A stretch of DNA of 7,635 nt from JACKOF01 sp041571855 (GTDB lineage: Bacteria > Pseudomonadota > Gammaproteobacteria > Pseudomonadales > Porticoccaceae): the NCBI GenBank assembly GCA_041571855.1, contig JBFFTH010000098.1:1-7635 (forward strand). The letters are read 5' to 3'. Numbering within the stretch: the first letter of the stretch is position 1; the number at the start of each line of letters is the position of its first letter. A model generated the notes under the pieces. That model was not told the DNA's origin, did not search any database, and saw only the letters and a program-made list of their open reading frames with translations. This document shows positions 5,412-7,635 of the stretch, in pieces. A program made the position numbers and the translations under genes.

Positions 5412-7635
5412 ATGAGAAAGCTTGTTGGTATTTTAATCGGGTGCATGATAGCTCTGCTCTGCACCACAGGCTATGCACACAACCTGCAGACCAAGATGAA
5501 CTGGATGTTCTTCGATCCTGCTACCGAGCAGTTGATCGATGATCGCCTCAGTGATCCCGGTTATATTGTTGGCACACCAGTGTTACGGGTGGGCGACAAA
5601 CTCGGCATCATCATTAAAGTTGTCCCCCAGGACGGCACCACCACAGGTGTTGGTGGTTATGTAGACTTTTACGTTCCCAACGGGGTTCGGGTTACCGATG
5701 TCGGTTACATGCTCCCCGATAATGCAGGGAACTATGTCAAAGTCCCCATGAAGGGGCAGAGTCTTATTGCTATCGGGGATGGCCCGGTCGGCACAAACTG
5801 TACTGCGGCCCTGGCTGAAACAGCTCCCGGTGCTGGCGATCATCTCAGGTTAGGGCCCAACTATAACGGCGTGACTGCTGACGCCGTTGTTCCCGCTACG
5901 GGTTGTCACAATGGCACCATCGCCGGTGTTTACGGTGATGTGGGTATTTTCTACTCAACCCATCCTGATACCGCTTATGCGTCCTGGAATGGGGCCCCCC
6001 GCGGGCGCTGCGGTCTGGCTGAACGCTTCCCCGATATGCCAGAACCAAATGTGTTGCTTAAAAATAACAGTGGCGATACTTATTCACCCTGTAACAAATG
6101 GGATGCAGAGCAACTCAGTGCCTATGGTATGAGTGCTCCCCACTCACCTATTGTTGATCCCAATGGGCGCGGTAATACCCCCTGGGGAACGGGATCGGGT
6201 GTTCCAGGCCCTGAAAGTGGCTACCAGTGGGCCTGGGATATGGATATCTGGAACCCCGATTGGTTCGTTTCTGATCCTGCCGATATAAAAAACGGTTTGC
6301 TCGACCTGAATCAAGATGGTGTCGCGAACGATAACGGAACCTTTCTGGGGTACACCGTTATAGGTGGTCGTCTCGACGTTGATGGCAATGGCCTGATTTC
6401 CGGCGCGGATGATGGTCTGGTCGGAGGATGGCGGTTTATTGACGGCTACCTGGATCTGGATACCGATTCTGTTGTGCCCGGTGACGCCGATGATAGCGGG
6501 ACGATCACAGAGAACACCTATAATCCGGCTGTGGCCCCAATAAGAGCCGCGACCCATGCCTCCGACCACGATGCAATGATTGCCTCAATAACCCCGGGGC
6601 CATTCAAGCGTATCCAGTACCCCGGTAGCACCATTTCAAACGATATCCCCGGTCTCAAGAGTACCGTGCTGGGCCGCACTGGCCTCGATGCAAGTAACAT
6701 TGGCTGGGATTTGTCGGCTGCCCCTCTGCCTACTACCGTATCCCAGCAAGATGAGATCTCGCCGAAGTTGATCCGCTGGTCCATAGGGCAGCTGACAGAT
6801 CTAAACCCGGAATACGCCTGGGTGGAGATCGAGGTTATCAATGCTGATCCCAGCGATCCGGGCGGTGTTTACGATGAACAGGGGTGTCCGATCCTCCACG
6901 GAGACACCTTTGGCGGCGATGCCGGCGGATCAGAACAGGGCAAGGATCACCTCTGGCGCTACTACGAACCCACCGAAGTCACCTGGAATCTCTGCGTTGG
7001 TGCGGGCAAGGTGGGTACTAAGTCAGTGGTAAAACCCGGAGATATCCAGACCTGGAATATCGATATTTACAACATGGGCACTGATACGCTCAACAACGTG
7101 GTGGTGGAAGACCTGCTGCCATCCGGTGTGAGTTTTATCAGTGCTATCCCGGCACCCGATTCTGGCCCAAATCCGCTGACATGGAACGTGGGGACGATGT
7201 TGCCCGGGCAGGCCTTTCACGCTACTGTGACTGTTGAGGTTACCGGGTCAGGGGATCTGGAAAATACTCTGACGGTCACTTCAGACCGTTTTACAGAAGA
7301 AGTCACGGATATCACGCCTTCGGGCAGCATTGTCTACCTTACGGCGGATAAGACCGTCAACACCGCTGCGGTTGCTCCGGGGGGAAGTGTCCAGTACACC
7401 CTCGAACTCGATAATATCGGTACCGTTACTTCAGCCAGCCCGGTAGTTATCACTGATCGGCTGCCGGCAGGGTTTACCTACGCCTCGCTGGATGCCGTTG
7501 TTGTCAATGGTTCCAACGCCCTGCCGGTTACAACGGTCAATAGCACCAATCCCCAGCAACCGGTATTCACCGTCAATGTCGGCATTAACAACGGCGACAG
7601 CCTGACACTCACATTTACTGCCGATGTGTCGCCCG
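5412..7635 (+). CDS. Large secreted/surface protein with EF-hand-like loops and DUF11 repeats, 3' end outside window
   Basis: The frame is open for 741 codons from ATG 5412 to the window edge, so the C terminus is missing. Residues 1-22 form a signal peptide (RK, a hydrophobic core, then G20-Y-A22 before HNLQ). Residues 23-290 match no family I recognise; they carry C130, C165, C200 and C227 and a tryptophan-rich stretch, YQWAWDMDIWNPDWF (271-285). Three Asp-rich loops at 298-309, 322-333 and 358-369 resemble EF-hand or dockerin Ca2+ sites. Two DUF11-type (TIGR01451-like) beta-sandwich repeats start near 538 and 645, with the hallmark phrases VVVEDLLPSGVSF and VVITDRLPAGFTY. Mature cysteines number six so far (also C492 and C528), compatible with disulfides. 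Such proteins are exported and often surface-anchored. Any C-terminal sorting signal would lie outside the window. GC content is lower than in the upstream genes (31 of 60 at 5521-5580 against 43 of 60 at 4741-4800). Function unknown; adhesion or matrix roles are inference. Confidence 0.88.
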   Translation, partial: MRKLVGILIGCMIALLCTTGYAHNLQTKMNWMFFDPATEQLIDDRLSDPGYIVGTPVLRVGDKLGIIIKVVPQDGTTTGVGGYVDFYVPNGVRVTDVGYMLPDNAGNYVKVPMKGQSLIAIGDGPVGTNCTAALAETAPGAGDHLRLGPNYNGVTADAVVPATGCHNGTIAGVYGDVGIFYSTHPDTAYASWNGAPRGRCGLAERFPDMPEPNVLLKNNSGDTYSPCNKWDAEQLSAYGMSAPHSPIVDPNGRGNTPWGTGSGVPGPESGYQWAWDMDIWNPDWFVSDPADIKNGLLDLNQDGVANDNGTFLGYTVIGGRLDVDGNGLISGADDGLVGGWRFIDGYLDLDTDSVVPGDADDSGTITENTYNPAVAPIRAATHASDHDAMIASITPGPFKRIQYPGSTISNDIPGLKSTVLGRTGLDASNIGWDLSAAPLPTTVSQQDEISPKLIRWSIGQLTDLNPEYAWVEIEVINADPSDPGGVYDEQGCPILHGDTFGGDAGGSEQGKDHLWRYYEPTEVTWNLCVGAGKVGTKSVVKPGDIQTWNIDIYNMGTDTLNNVVVEDLLPSGVSFISAIPAPDSGPNPLTWNVGTMLPGQAFHATVTVEVTGSGDLENTLTVTSDRFTEEVTDITPSGSIVYLTADKTVNTAAVAPGGSVQYTLELDNIGTVTSASPVVITDRLPAGFTYASLDAVVVNGSNALPVTTVNSTNPQQPVFTVNVGINNGDSLTLTFTADVSP
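6303..6518 (+). other. Three EF-hand-like calcium loops within the surface protein
   Basis: Protein residues 298-309 (DLNQDGVANDNG), 322-333 (DVDGNGLISGAD) and 358-369 (DADDSGTITENT) have Asp/Asn/Ser at positions 1, 3 and 5 and, in the last two, Gly at 6 and Ile at 8. The middle loop is the best match, with Asp at position 12. The third has Glu at 10 instead of 12. Calcium would be expected to rigidify the junction between the N-terminal region and the later repeats. Confidence 0.65.
7023..7634 (+). repeat. Two tandem DUF11-type protein repeats
   Basis: Residues about 538-630 and 645-741 (the second cut by the edge) share a layout: V-x-PG near the start (VVKPGD, AVAPGG), then YxLxxxNxG-like strands (NIDIYNMGTDT, TLELDNIGTVT), then V(V/I)xDxLPxGxxF/Y. 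They align as protein repeats but not as near-identical DNA. More copies may follow beyond the edge. Confidence 0.75.

Noticed and set aside
5174..5467. Leftward 97-codon frame in the leader region
   Set aside because: It runs into the start of the surface protein gene, crosses both long hairpins, and shows no domain or plausible ribosome binding site.
5412..5480. Lipoprotein signal in the surface protein (LLC at residues 15-17)
   Set aside because: The residue before Cys17 is Leu rather than Gly, Ala or Ser, so the lipobox is poor. Cleavage after G-Y-A22 is more likely.
5887..6132. 81-codon rightward frame within the surface protein gene
   Set aside because: It is a different frame of a continuous 741-codon coding region with a signal peptide and recognisable repeats.

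Overview
The window is about 7.6 kb of bacterial chromosome with moderately high GC. Gene content and codon use suggest a Gram-negative proteobacterium, most likely a free-living, possibly marine, gammaproteobacterium. That placement is inference, because no rRNA or other taxonomic marker is present. No tRNA, rRNA, CRISPR array, insertion sequence, phage gene or plasmid origin was seen.

Layout. The left edge (1-89) may hold the last codons of a rightward gene. It converges on a leftward gene (130-2238) for a cytoplasmic molybdopterin/[4Fe-4S] oxidoreductase, with a terminator-like hairpin in the gap. A 134-bp divergent intergenic region separates this enzyme from three rightward genes: a small VOC/glyoxalase-fold protein with a GTG start (2373-2747), a secreted protein with an apparently duplicated cupin fold (2828-3565), and a cytoplasmic class C beta-lactamase-like serine hydrolase or esterase (3751-4929). 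The spacing of 80 and 185 bp between these genes, with hairpins and a possible promoter in the gaps, argues against one tight operon.

A 482-bp non-coding stretch follows (4930-5411). Its left part is GC-rich (39 of 60 bases at 4981-5040) and its right part AT-rich (21 of 60 at 5281-5340), and it carries several inverted repeats. It leads into a long open gene (5412 to beyond the right edge) for a secreted or surface protein. This has a signal peptide, an unrecognised cysteine- and tryptophan-containing N-terminal region, three EF-hand-like Ca2+ loops and at least two DUF11-type beta-sandwich repeats.

How the genes work together: no pathway can be demonstrated. The oxidoreductase, VOC protein and hydrolase are each compatible with small-molecule catabolism or detoxification, but nothing fixes a substrate. 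The large protein looks functionally separate. No defence, toxin-antitoxin or mobile system is evident. The least explained objects are the large protein with its structured leader, and the cupin protein whose second half has no histidines.
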